Part shown: in pieces, positions 14,516 to 22,905 of the stretch
Position numbering within the stretch: position 1 is the first letter of the stretch
Layout of the letters: each line of letters opens with the position of its first letter
Assembly (NCBI RefSeq): GCF_008843165.1
Contig: NZ_CP044427.1
Span: forward strand, 62,001-126,000
Source: Ornithinimicrobium pratense
Lineage (GTDB): Bacteria > Actinomycetota > Actinomycetes > Actinomycetales > Dermatophilaceae
DNA: 64,000 nucleotides
Direction: 5' to 3'
Program-made: the position numbers and the translations under genes
The notes under the pieces: generated by a model
Databases searched by the model: none
What the model was told of the DNA's origin: nothing
Seen by the model: only the letters and a program-made list of their open reading frames with translations

Positions 14516-16198
14516 GTGAGCGTGACCCAGACCGACCAGGTGGTCCTCGTCGCCGAGGACGGGACTCCTCTCGGCGCCGCCCCACGGACCAGCGTGCACA
14601 CCGGGGACACCCCGCTGCACCAGGCGTTCTCCCTCTACCTCTTCGACGAACAGGGCCGGGTGCTCATCACCCGGCGGGCGCTCGGCAAGCTCACCTGGCC
14701 AGGGGTGTGGAGCAATGCCTGCTGCGGCCATCCCCGGCCCGGGGAGGAGCTCGGTGTCGCGGTCCGTCGCCGGCTGGGCGAGGAGCTGGGCGTGCAGGTG
14801 GAGGACCTGCAGCTCGTGCTGCCCGACTTCCGCTACCGGGCCGTCGACGCCAGCGGGATCGTCGAGCATGAGCTGTGCCCCGTCCTGGTAGGGCGGGCCG
14901 CGGGCGAGCTACGCCCGGACCCTGATGAGGTCAGCGAGCACGCCTGGGTGTCCTGGACCGACCTGGTGAGTGCGATCCGCGCCACACCCGCGGTCTACAG
15001 CCCGTGGTCGGCCCTGCAGGTGCCACTCCTGGCGGACGAGCAAGAGCGGCTGCCGCTCGCCAGGCGTGCGGGCGGTGTCCGGGCGGGCGGTGTCAACGGC
15101 ATGCCGGGTCCCGAGGCCGCGGCCGTCCCGGCCTCGGCGACCCTGTCGGCCGTCGACGCGCTGCTGAGCTCGGAGCTGACCTGGATGCGCCAGGTCTGGG
15201 GGGCGATCGCCCCCGCGGGCGAGCCCGACGTCCTCGGCGGTGACCCGGGGGACCTGCCCGAGTGGCTGCATACCCTCCTGGTGGGGCAGGGCAAGCGGCT
15301 GCGTCCACAGATGTGCCACTGGGGCTTCGTCGCCAGCGGGGGCCAGCTGGACACCCGCGGCCACGACGACGTCGTGCGGGTGGCGGCGGCTCTGGAGACG
15401 CTGCACCTGTTTGCGATGCTGCACGACGACGTGATGGACCAGTCGGGCGAACGCCGCGGACGCCCCTCTGCCCACGTCGTCGCGGACCGACGGCACCGGG
15501 CGGCCGGTGGTCACGGCGACCCCTTGCGGTTCGGGGAGAACATCGCCCTGCTGCTCGGTGACCTTGCCCACAGCGAGGCTGACCGGCTCGTGCACACGCT
15601 GCCCTCGGTGATGCGCGACTACTGGTACGAGCTGAACCTTGAGCTCATCGTGGGCCAGCGCGCCGACCTCACCGGGGCGGCCGCCCGCCGCACCGACCTC
15701 GCCCACGCCGAGGCGGTTGCGGCGCTGAAGTCGGGCGCCTACACGATCGAGCGGCCCCTGCAGCTGGGTGCACTGGCGGCCGGCGCGACCCCGCAGCAGC
15801 GGGAGGAGCTGGGCCGCTTCGGCTGGCACCTGGGCAGGGCTTTTGCGTGGCGCGACGACGTGCTCGGCGTATGGGGTGACCACGCCGTCACCGGCAAGCC
15901 GTCTGGGGACGACCTGCGCGAGGGCAAGTCGACGCTGATCTGGGTCCTGGGCAACGAGCACCTGCAGGGGGAGGCCGCCGCCGCCATGGAGCGGGTGGGG
16001 ACCCCGGAGGCGCGGGAGTCGGACGTGCCGCTGATGCAGCAGGCTCTGGAGGAAGCAGGTGTGCGGGAGGAGGTCGAGGTCCGCATCATCGCCGAGATCG
16101 CCGCGGCGGAGGCCGCGCTGGTCGGCTCCTCGCTGACCCCCGAAGGGGTGGCCGGCCTGCGCGAGACGGCGCGTCTGGTGGCCTGGAGGTCTTCATGA
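14516..16198 (+). CDS. crtE: Fused isopentenyl-diphosphate delta-isomerase / geranylgeranyl diphosphate synthase (Idi-CrtE)
   Basis: A single frame encoding two enzymes of carotenoid precursor supply. Residues 1-175 are a type I IPP isomerase of the NUDIX fold: WPGVWSNACCGHPRPGE carries the catalytic Cys and VEHELCPVL the catalytic Glu. A 30-residue linker leads to a trans-prenyltransferase (about 200-560) with the first Asp-rich motif LHDDVMD (near 303), the second WRDDVLGVWGD (near 446) and QGKRLRPQ. The natural substrates are IPP and DMAPP and the product is presumably GGPP. GTG 14516 is preferred over ATG 14438, which overlaps a putative operator and precedes non-homologous residues; GTG 14522 is also possible. 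It overlaps crtI by four bases. The fusion is unusual and should channel DMAPP. Confidence 0.92.
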   Translation: MSVTQTDQVVLVAEDGTPLGAAPRTSVHTGDTPLHQAFSLYLFDEQGRVLITRRALGKLTWPGVWSNACCGHPRPGEELGVAVRRRLGEELGVQVEDLQLVLPDFRYRAVDASGIVEHELCPVLVGRAAGELRPDPDEVSEHAWVSWTDLVSAIRATPAVYSPWSALQVPLLADEQERLPLARRAGGVRAGGVNGMPGPEAAAVPASATLSAVDALLSSELTWMRQVWGAIAPAGEPDVLGGDPGDLPEWLHTLLVGQGKRLRPQMCHWGFVASGGQLDTRGHDDVVRVAAALETLHLFAMLHDDVMDQSGERRGRPSAHVVADRRHRAAGGHGDPLRFGENIALLLGDLAHSEADRLVHTLPSVMRDYWYELNLELIVGQRADLTGAAARRTDLAHAEAVAALKSGAYTIERPLQLGALAAGATPQQREELGRFGWHLGRAFAWRDDVLGVWGDHAVTGKPSGDDLREGKSTLIWVLGNEHLQGEAAAAMERVGTPEARESDVPLMQQALEEAGVREEVEVRIIAEIAAAEAALVGSSLTPEGVAGLRETARLVAWRSS

Positions 16199-17709
16199 GC
16201 CACGTCGTGGTCATCGGGGCCGGCTTGTCCGGGCTCGCGGCGGCGTGCCACCTCATCGGTGCCGGCCACCGGGTCACCGTGCTGGAGCGCGATGACGTCC
16301 CCGGCGGGCGCGCTGGACGTCTGGAGCGCGGGGGCTTCACCTTCGACACCGGTCCGACCGTGCTGACCATGCCGGACCTCATCGACCGGCCGCTGCGGGC
16401 TGCTGGCTCCAGCCTGGAGGAGCGCCTGGAGCTGCAGCTGCTCGACCCGGCCTACCACGCCTTCTACGCCGACGGCTCGGAGTTGACCGTGCGGCACGGC
16501 CACGAGGCGATGCGGGCCGAGATCGAGCGGGAGTGCGGCAGCGCGGACGCCGCGGCCTTCGACGACTTCGTGGTCTGGCTGCGCAAGCTCTACGAGGCCG
16601 AGATGCCGCACTTCATCGACCGGAACTTCGACAGCCCTGCCGACCTGCTCGCGCGGCCCCGCGCTGCGGCGCAGCTGATCGCGATGGGTGGGTTCGGCCG
16701 GCTGGGACCGACGATCCGCAAGCGCTTCCAGGACGACCGGCTGCACCGGCTCTTCTCCTTCCAGGCGATGTATGCCGGGCTGGCCCCGGACGAGGCGCTG
16801 GCCATCTACGCGGTCATCACCTACATGGACTCCATCGAGGGGGTCTACTTCCCCCGCGGCGGGATGCGCGCGGTGCCCGAGGCGCTGGCCGGCGCCGCGA
16901 GCGACGCCGGCGCCGAGATCCGCTACGGCACCACGGTCACCGAGCTCCTGCGGGACGGGCAGGGCCGGCGCCGAGGCCTGCCAGGCCGTCGAACCGGAGG
17001 CCGGGTCCGGGGTGTGGTGACCCAGGACGGCGAGGCGATCGCCGCGGACGCCGTGGTCTGCACGCTCGACCTGCCGACCGCCTATGAGCAGCTGCTGCCC
17101 GACCTGGGGGCCCCGCGGGCGGTGAACGGGGTGCTGGGCGGCAACTACTCCCCCTCGGCGGTCGTCTGGCACGTGGGCGCGCGCGGCGTCCCTCAGGGCA
17201 AGGCCCACCACAACATCCACTTCGGCCACGAGTGGGCTGGTGCCTTCGAGGACCTGATGAAGCGTGGCACCCTCATGGGCGACCCGTCGAGGCTGGTCAC
17301 CGTGCACTCCCTCGACGACGAGGAGGCGGCGCCCGAGGGGCACAGCACCCTCTACGTCCTGGAGCCGGTGCCCAACCTCGACGTTGGCAAGATCGACTGG
17401 GAGCGGGAGCGGGGACCGATGCGCGAGCGGCTGCTCGGCTTCCTCGAGAGCGCCGGTTATCCGACCGATATCCTCGAGGAGGAGCTGGTCACGCCCCTGG
17501 AGTGGCAGAGTATGGGGATGGCAGCCGGGACCCCGTTCGCGCTGGCCCACACCTTCCCCCAGACCGGGCCGTTCCGCCCCTCCAACGTGGACCGGCGGGT
17601 GCCGGGGCTGGTGTTCGCCGGGTCGGGGACGGTGCCGGGTGTCGGGGTGCCGATGGTGCTGCCGTCGGGCCGGCTCGCCGCGCTGCGGGTCCAGGAGATG
17701 TTGGGATGA
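16195..17709 (+). CDS. crtI: Phytoene desaturase
   Basis: A 504-residue FAD-dependent CrtI-type desaturase converting phytoene to lycopene. The N-terminal dinucleotide-binding motif is VVIGAGLSGLAAACHL. The protein carries FDTGPTVLTMPDL, and the C-terminal FAD-binding signature is GLVFAGSGTVPGVGVPMVLPSG. Length matches the family (490-510). The start overlaps the idi-crtE stop (ATGA) with a TGGAGG ribosome-binding site, and the stop overlaps the crtB start, so expression should be coupled. Confidence 0.96.
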   Translation: MSHVVVIGAGLSGLAAACHLIGAGHRVTVLERDDVPGGRAGRLERGGFTFDTGPTVLTMPDLIDRPLRAAGSSLEERLELQLLDPAYHAFYADGSELTVRHGHEAMRAEIERECGSADAAAFDDFVVWLRKLYEAEMPHFIDRNFDSPADLLARPRAAAQLIAMGGFGRLGPTIRKRFQDDRLHRLFSFQAMYAGLAPDEALAIYAVITYMDSIEGVYFPRGGMRAVPEALAGAASDAGAEIRYGTTVTELLRDGQGRRRGLPGRRTGGRVRGVVTQDGEAIAADAVVCTLDLPTAYEQLLPDLGAPRAVNGVLGGNYSPSAVVWHVGARGVPQGKAHHNIHFGHEWAGAFEDLMKRGTLMGDPSRLVTVHSLDDEEAAPEGHSTLYVLEPVPNLDVGKIDWERERGPMRERLLGFLESAGYPTDILEEELVTPLEWQSMGMAAGTPFALAHTFPQTGPFRPSNVDRRVPGLVFAGSGTVPGVGVPMVLPSGRLAALRVQEMLG

Positions 17710-18641
17710 GCCTGACCGGGTCCGGCTCCGCGGGCTCTGCCCACCGCCCGTCGGACCCGCTGCTGGTCAAGGGCTACCAGCGCTGCGCCGAGCTCACCCG
17801 TCAGCACGGCACCACCTACTACTGGGGTGCCCTGCTGCTGCCGCCCGAGCAACGCGTGGACGTGTACGCCGTCTACGCCCTGTGCCGGCTGGCCGACGAC
17901 ATCGTCGACGAGCCGGAGAAGGTCGACCTGGCGGTGCCCATGCACGACGACCCCGCGGTCCGGCTGCGCCTGTTCGAGCAGGCCTTCACCGAGGCGCTCG
18001 CGGCTGGCGGCTGCGACGAGCCGGTGATGGCCGCCGTCGTCGACTCGCTGCGGCGCCGCGGCACCGACCCGGCGTGCTTCGACCGGTTCTTCCGGGCGAT
18101 GGAGCTGGACCTGACGCGGGAGACTTGGGCCTCGTGGGAGGAGCTGCGCGCCGGCTACATGGAGGGCTCGGCCGCGGTCATCGGCGAGATGATGCTGCCC
18201 GTGCTGGAGCCGCATACCCCTCTGGCCCAGGGGCCGGCCCGCTCCCTGGGCCTGGCCTTCCAGCTGACGAACTTCTTGCGGGACGTGGGCGAGGACCTCG
18301 ACCGGGGCCGGGTGTATCTGCCGCAGGAGGACCTGGACCGGCACGGCACTGACCCGTGGGAGCGCACGGTGACGCCGCAGTGGCGGGCGATGATGGCCGA
18401 GCAGATCGAGCGTAACCGGGCTCTCTACCGGGATGCTGCGCGCGGGGTCGGGATGCTGCCCAAGCCCAGCGCCCGGTGCGTGGCGACCGCCCTGCGCATG
18501 TACTCGCTGATCCTGCGGCGGATCGAGGAGGCGGACTACGACGTCTTCTCCGAACGGCGGCGGGTCCCCCGGCGCACCAAGGTCGCCATCCTCAGTGACG
18601 TCCTCCTGCGGGGGCCCTCGCGCAACCTGGTCCGCCGGTGA
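17706..18641 (+). CDS. crtB: Phytoene synthase
   Basis: A 311-residue squalene/phytoene synthase that condenses two GGPP into phytoene, the first committed carotenoid step. Asp-rich motifs are LADDIVDE (near residue 63) and RDVGEDLDRGRVYLP (near 195). YYWGALLLPPEQR near the start is typical. ATG 17706 overlaps the crtI stop. The next gene starts at the crtB stop. Confidence 0.96.
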   Translation: MSLTGSGSAGSAHRPSDPLLVKGYQRCAELTRQHGTTYYWGALLLPPEQRVDVYAVYALCRLADDIVDEPEKVDLAVPMHDDPAVRLRLFEQAFTEALAAGGCDEPVMAAVVDSLRRRGTDPACFDRFFRAMELDLTRETWASWEELRAGYMEGSAAVIGEMMLPVLEPHTPLAQGPARSLGLAFQLTNFLRDVGEDLDRGRVYLPQEDLDRHGTDPWERTVTPQWRAMMAEQIERNRALYRDAARGVGMLPKPSARCVATALRMYSLILRRIEEADYDVFSERRRVPRRTKVAILSDVLLRGPSRNLVRR

Positions 18642-19054
18642 TGCCAACCCTGCCCCACCCGCACCTCATCGCGCTTCGACTGGCGGCAACCGTGCTGCTG
18701 AGCGCGGTCATCGGCCAGGCCGGCTGGGCGGCGGCGATGCTGGGCGGCGAGTCGCGCTATGCCCGGTTCCACGAGGTGGGGGCCTGGGTGACGTTGACGG
18801 TCGCCGTGCTCAGCGCCCTGACGTATGTCCTGCTGCGCCGCTCCGCCGGGCCGGTCAACCTCTGGCTGGCCGTGGGCCTCACCGTCGCCATCGCGGTGCA
18901 GATCAGTCTTGGGGAGACGGGCCAGCGGGCCCTGCACATCTTCGTAGGGGTGCTCATCGCCATGCTCGCCACCGCCCTGACCTCGTGGACATACCGGCAC
19001 AAGATGCCCGAGACCGATGGGACCGCAGGCGGTCCGATCGAGGTGCGCAGCTAG
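18641..19054 (+). CDS. Hypothetical four-helix membrane protein in the crt operon
   Basis: A 137-residue protein with four predicted transmembrane helices (about 8-30, 45-65, 70-88, 95-118) and a short polar tail. I do not recognise a named family. The start is ATG 18641, which overlaps the last base of the crtB stop; a GTG at 18638 is also in frame. Its place as the last gene of the idi-crtE/crtI/crtB operon suggests a role in carotenoid membrane handling, which is inference. Small membrane proteins sometimes act as C50-type cyclases in actinobacteria, but this one lacks the CrtYe/f motifs I would expect. Confidence 0.75.
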   Translation: MPTLPHPHLIALRLAATVLLSAVIGQAGWAAAMLGGESRYARFHEVGAWVTLTVAVLSALTYVLLRRSAGPVNLWLAVGLTVAIAVQISLGETGQRALHIFVGVLIAMLATALTSWTYRHKMPETDGTAGGPIEVRS

Positions 19055-19135
19055 TTCCTTGGAGCGCGCTGCTGGGCGCTGCTGGGCGGTGCCCCGGTTG
19101 GGGTGTCCGGCGGGCGGGGCCTGGCATCGATGGGG

Positions 19136-21463
19136 TCACTGTTCTTGGTCGTCGGGGGTGTCTTGGGTGGGGATGTTGAGGAGGTCTTGGACGGTGGGGG
19201 TTTCGGGGTGGGGGCCGGTGCGGGTGTGGCCGGTGTCGGGGTGGGTGTGGGTGAGCTGGACCCAGGCTTCGTCGCGGAGGGTGGTGCGGTCGCCTGCTCG
19301 GTGGAGGTGTTGTTGGTGTTGGGTCTCGTGGGCGTAGACGGCGTGGGAGGCGAGGTCTCGGCGTTGGTCGAGGTCTTCGGGGTGGGTGGTGTGCAGGTAT
19401 TGGTTGTAGTCGTGGACTCGGGTGGAGCGGTGTTGGTTGAGCAGGGTGGTGAAGGTCAGGTCCCGGCGGGTGCCGATGGTGATCTGCCAGTGGCCGAGGG
19501 TTTTGTGGTGGTGGGTGCGTTTGTCGAGGGCGGCGAGGTTGGTCTCGGTGGTGGTGCCGCCGGGGGTGGCGTAGGGGGTGACGTGGTCGATCTGTAGGGC
19601 TTGGCCGGTGAGGCGGGAGCCGGGGGCGCGGGAGTACAGGTCGGCGGCCAGGACCTGGCGGCGCAGGTCGGTGTCGGGCCGGTAGGTGGTGATGGTGCGT
19701 TCGATGAGGCGCCCGTCGGCGGGGTCGGTCAGCAACCGGTGCAGCGTCGTGCCGGGTAGCAGGACCAGCTCTCGGGCGTGCCCGGGGGTGAGGAACATGG
19801 GGTGGGAACCGATCAGCTCCCCGACCAGGCCCCGACCCGGCGGCTCCCGATCCAACAACGGCGAGTGAGCAGATCCGCGCTCCGGTAGGGGCTCACGCCC
19901 GGGCAGGGGTTCGCGATCTGGTGCTGGTGCTGGCGCTGCTTCGTCTGGTGGTTCTTGGCCTGCCGGTTGATTCTCCGGTGGTGGCCCGTCGTCGGGTGGG
20001 GTGGCCCATGGTGGAGGACTGCTGCCGCCGCGGTTGGCGTGGCCCCACGGGGTCACCGGGTTCGCATCGTCAGGCTGGAGATCGTGCAGCAGGTCCGTGC
20101 CGTCCGTGCAGTCTGTGCTGCTGGTGCAGCCCTCACCGTCCGTGCTGGCGCCGCTGGTGTCGTCGGTGCCGGTGCCGGTGCCGGTGCCGGTGCCGGTGTT
20201 GGGGTGGCTGGTGGTGGGGTGGATGTGTTGGGCGCAGGCGGGGCAGAGGGGTAGCCCGGTTTTGAGGGCGTCGACGGGGATGATGATCTGGGCGTGGATC
20301 TTGGGTTGGCCGTGCACGACGGCGATGAGCTCGGCCAGGCGTTCGGGGGTCAGGACCTCATCCAGCACCTCATCCACAGCGTCCACGTCGATGTTGGGCA
20401 GGTTCAGGGTGCCGTGCAGGTGCAGGGCGGCGGCGATGTCGAACCGTAACTGGGACAGGGTCCGGTCTTCCCCGGCCGCGCGTAGGGCCCGGGCGGCGGT
20501 GTCGAGGCGGTGGCGGATGCCGGCGATGGTGACGGCCGGTCCGGTCAGGGTCAGGGTGGCGGTGCCGTCATCGTGCAGGCGGACCTGGACGCGGCGGTTG
20601 GCGTAGGCACGACGCCGCCGGGAAGCATCAGCGTCGGGGTCTTGGCCGGTGCAGGCGGTGATCTCCCGCGCCAACGCCGCCTGGTAGGGGTGGTGCGCCC
20701 ACACCGTGTCCGTGTCGAGCTCACCGTCGGGGTCGAACCGTTCCGCACACGCCAGGGCCGGGTCGGTCCCGAACAGGGCATAGGCCACCAGTAGCCGCTG
20801 GTCGGACGTGAGGCGAGCAGCATGAGTGCGTTCCCAGAACGTCTTGACCTGCACCCAACGGGTCTGCCCGCGACGTAGCGCGCCCAGCAGCATCGAACGG
20901 AGCTCGCCGCCGGTGGTGGCGACAGCGAGCAGGGTCTGGGCCTCAGCGGTGCTGGTGCCAGTGGCCAGTTCCAGCTCCATCACCGCCACGTCCCGCACGG
21001 CAGCGTCCACGCTGCGGCGGGTCGCCGGGGACAGCGTCACACCGGTGAGACCGCGCCGGTCCAGGACCCGGGCCCGGCACTCACCCAGCACTTCCGCAGC
21101 CGCTTGCAGCAGGTCTGCTTCCACCACGCTGCGGGCCCGGGCAGCAGCATCCACCGCCACCACCGACTCATGCGCCCCCACCACCGCCTCGGTCCCAGCG
21201 ACGGCGTCGGTGTCGGCGTCGGTGGCCGGGGCCTCGAGCTCGACCTGGATCCTGACCCACGCCGGGGCAGGGGTGGCCACCCGCAACCCGAACCGGGCCC
21301 GCCGCTCCGCCAACGCCGCCAGGCCAGACGCGGTCAGGTCACCCAGGTCACTCAGCTGGGCGTAGTCGACCAGCCGCTGCTCCAACGCCGAGCACCCCTC
21401 CGGCTGCCCAGGCTGTGCCGTTGCCTGTGGTGTGTCCATCGCGTCCCCCTCCCCGGCGACCAT
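19136..21463 (-). CDS. DUF222 / HNH endonuclease domain protein (13E12 repeat family)
   Basis: A 775-residue protein, long for the family. The N-terminal half matches DUF222 (about 25-400), and the C-terminal half carries an HNH nuclease motif: LQIDHVTPYATPGG, TNLAALDKRTHHHKT (about residues 625-660). Between them is a low-complexity segment with Gly-Thr repeats and a Pro/Glu-rich stretch (about 415-550). The family is multi-copy in actinobacteria and may act on DNA under stress or as a mobile nuclease. ATG 21463 is used; ATG 21439 is possible. The gene lies inside the carotenoid region in opposite orientation to crtB. A LexA-like box lies just upstream. Confidence 0.9.
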   Translation of the reverse strand: MVAGEGDAMDTPQATAQPGQPEGCSALEQRLVDYAQLSDLGDLTASGLAALAERRARFGLRVATPAPAWVRIQVELEAPATDADTDAVAGTEAVVGAHESVVAVDAAARARSVVEADLLQAAAEVLGECRARVLDRRGLTGVTLSPATRRSVDAAVRDVAVMELELATGTSTAEAQTLLAVATTGGELRSMLLGALRRGQTRWVQVKTFWERTHAARLTSDQRLLVAYALFGTDPALACAERFDPDGELDTDTVWAHHPYQAALAREITACTGQDPDADASRRRRAYANRRVQVRLHDDGTATLTLTGPAVTIAGIRHRLDTAARALRAAGEDRTLSQLRFDIAAALHLHGTLNLPNIDVDAVDEVLDEVLTPERLAELIAVVHGQPKIHAQIIIPVDALKTGLPLCPACAQHIHPTTSHPNTGTGTGTGTGTDDTSGASTDGEGCTSSTDCTDGTDLLHDLQPDDANPVTPWGHANRGGSSPPPWATPPDDGPPPENQPAGQEPPDEAAPAPAPDREPLPGREPLPERGSAHSPLLDREPPGRGLVGELIGSHPMFLTPGHARELVLLPGTTLHRLLTDPADGRLIERTITTYRPDTDLRRQVLAADLYSRAPGSRLTGQALQIDHVTPYATPGGTTTETNLAALDKRTHHHKTLGHWQITIGTRRDLTFTTLLNQHRSTRVHDYNQYLHTTHPEDLDQRRDLASHAVYAHETQHQQHLHRAGDRTTLRDEAWVQLTHTHPDTGHTRTGPHPETPTVQDLLNIPTQDTPDDQEQ
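20165..20200 (-). repeat. Hexanucleotide microsatellite in the HNH gene
   Basis: Five perfect tandem GGTGCC units (20165-20194) and one variant GGTGTT encode alternating Gly-Thr in the linker between DUF222 and HNH domains. Changes in copy number keep the frame. Confidence 0.85.
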
Positions 21464-21485
21464 GGCTTCGTCCTACACACCATAC

Positions 21486-21501
21486 TAGCACAAGTGTTCG
21501 A
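21486..21501 (-). promoter_or_regulatory. Candidate LexA (SOS) box of the DUF222/HNH gene
   Basis: Read on the minus strand, the site is TCGAACACTTGTGCTA, ending 23 bases before the start codon. It matches 13 of 16 positions of the mycobacterial SOS consensus TCGAACACATGTTCGA, with an intact left half. It overlaps a TAGTAT -10-like hexamer. Some 13E12-family genes in Mycobacterium are known SOS members, which supports the call. Confidence 0.5.
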
Positions 21502-21672
21502 TGAAAGGAAGGGTTGTGGACGAGCCTTGTGGGTGACTTACGGCCCCAGGCATCTCGCGCCTAAGACGACCCGAACTGGGGAACCGCCGGCACCGCTCGG
21601 GTGCGGCTCAGGTGCGGCTCAGGTGCGGCTCGCCGCCGTGTCGCGTCGACGATCAGCAGAGGGCGGCGCGCC

Positions 21673-22905
21673 TCAACCCGTAGACGACGGCTCCGTCAGC
21701 TGGAGCTCCAGACCCCGCAGGGTGTAGCCCTCGATGAGGTCGTCCCAGCCCAGCTCGGGCTCCCGCACCACCTGGGGCCGCGTGGACAGCAGCGCGTGCA
21801 GCAGGACGTCGGACTCCAGCATCGCGAGCGGCTGACCGGGGCACTTGTGCTCGCCGTCACCGAAGGCCAGACCGGCCGGGTTGACGCCGGTCGGCAGCTG
21901 CCGGCCGGGGCACAGGTCAAGCGGGTCCGGGCCGACGACATCGGGGTCGACGTTGGCCGAGCGGATGCACACGTCGATGAGATCCCCGGGGACTACGACG
22001 TCAGCGGGCTGCCCCTCGTGCCCCCCGATCGGGACCTCCATCTGCGCCCGCCGGTAGAGGTGACCGACGACCGGCTCCAGCCGGATGATCTCGTGCAGGA
22101 TCGCCATCCGAGTGGCCTCCTCACCGGACAGGTAGGTCTCCAACAGCTCCTCGTCGGCCAGCAGGTGCCAGGCCGCAATCGTGATGAACTCCCTGGTCGT
22201 CACCATGCCCGCGGTGCCGTAGGTGACGCACTCGACCAGGATGTCGGTGTTGCTGTACCCCTCGGCGATGAGGTGGCTGATGATGTCCTCGCGCGGCTGT
22301 CGGCGCCGCGAGCGCACGGCCGGCCGCACGTCGTGCCACCAGAACCGGATCACCGGGAGCAGCCCGTTGACCGCCGCAGAGGCCCACTGCCGCCCGCTCC
22401 GGCCCAGGTCCGCACGGGTGATGTCGAAGGGCGGCTGGTTGAAGAAGGTGACCAGCCGCCGCGCCATGCGCGGCACTGAGGACTCGGTGAGGCCGACCAC
22501 CTTGGCGGTCACCTCGACCGTGTAGTCCAGCGCCAGGTCGTCCAGCCGGCAGCTCCCGGCCCGGGTCGCCTCGCCGAGCAGCCGGTCCGCCGACGCCTGC
22601 ATCAGCCCGGGATAGCGGTCCTGGACCACCTTGGGCGCCAGGAAGCGCGCCACCTTACGCCGCTGATCGTCGTGCAACGGCCCGTCCGAGACGAGGATGG
22701 GGTGCAGCTTGAGCCGCTGGGGGATCTTCTCGGCGGTGAAGCCGGCCTGGGTGGTGGCGTGGCGGGCGCGCAGCACCTGCCGGGCCTCGCGCAGCCCGCG
22801 GACCCGCCAGATTGCGCTCACCCCGCTGCCGCCGTCCGGGTCCTCACGCTCCAGGGTCGGGGTGCTCGGCTCGCCCGGGCGGACGGCCCGCCGCCGGTCG
22901 GTCAT
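21673..22905 (-). CDS. Cytochrome P450
   Basis: A 410-residue soluble bacterial P450. The heme-binding loop is FGDGEHKCPG with the thiolate Cys near residue 356. The ExxR motif is EIIR, and the I-helix region around TYGTAGMVTTREF lacks the usual acid-alcohol pair, so oxygen activation may be atypical. The start overlaps the crtU stop (ATGA), which places it in the crtT-crtU-P450 operon. An aryl-carotenoid hydroxylase dependent on P450 has been reported in Brevibacterium, so hydroxylation of an isorenieratene-like ring is a reasonable prediction, not shown here. Electron donors are not encoded nearby. Confidence 0.92.
   Translation of the reverse strand: MTDRRRAVRPGEPSTPTLEREDPDGGSGVSAIWRVRGLREARQVLRARHATTQAGFTAEKIPQRLKLHPILVSDGPLHDDQRRKVARFLAPKVVQDRYPGLMQASADRLLGEATRAGSCRLDDLALDYTVEVTAKVVGLTESSVPRMARRLVTFFNQPPFDITRADLGRSGRQWASAAVNGLLPVIRFWWHDVRPAVRSRRRQPREDIISHLIAEGYSNTDILVECVTYGTAGMVTTREFITIAAWHLLADEELLETYLSGEEATRMAILHEIIRLEPVVGHLYRRAQMEVPIGGHEGQPADVVVPGDLIDVCIRSANVDPDVVGPDPLDLCPGRQLPTGVNPAGLAFGDGEHKCPGQPLAMLESDVLLHALLSTRPQVVREPELGWDDLIEGYTLRGLELQLTEPSSTG

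Noticed and set aside
18641..19054. C50 carotenoid cyclase subunit (CrtYe/Yf)
   Set aside because: It has four helices and a suitable place, but I see no characteristic cyclase motif, and a CrtY-type cyclase is already present.
21600..21634. Tandem GTGCGGCTCAG-like units before the P450 stop
   Set aside because: Only about three short copies in a non-coding gap; too few to call a regulatory array.
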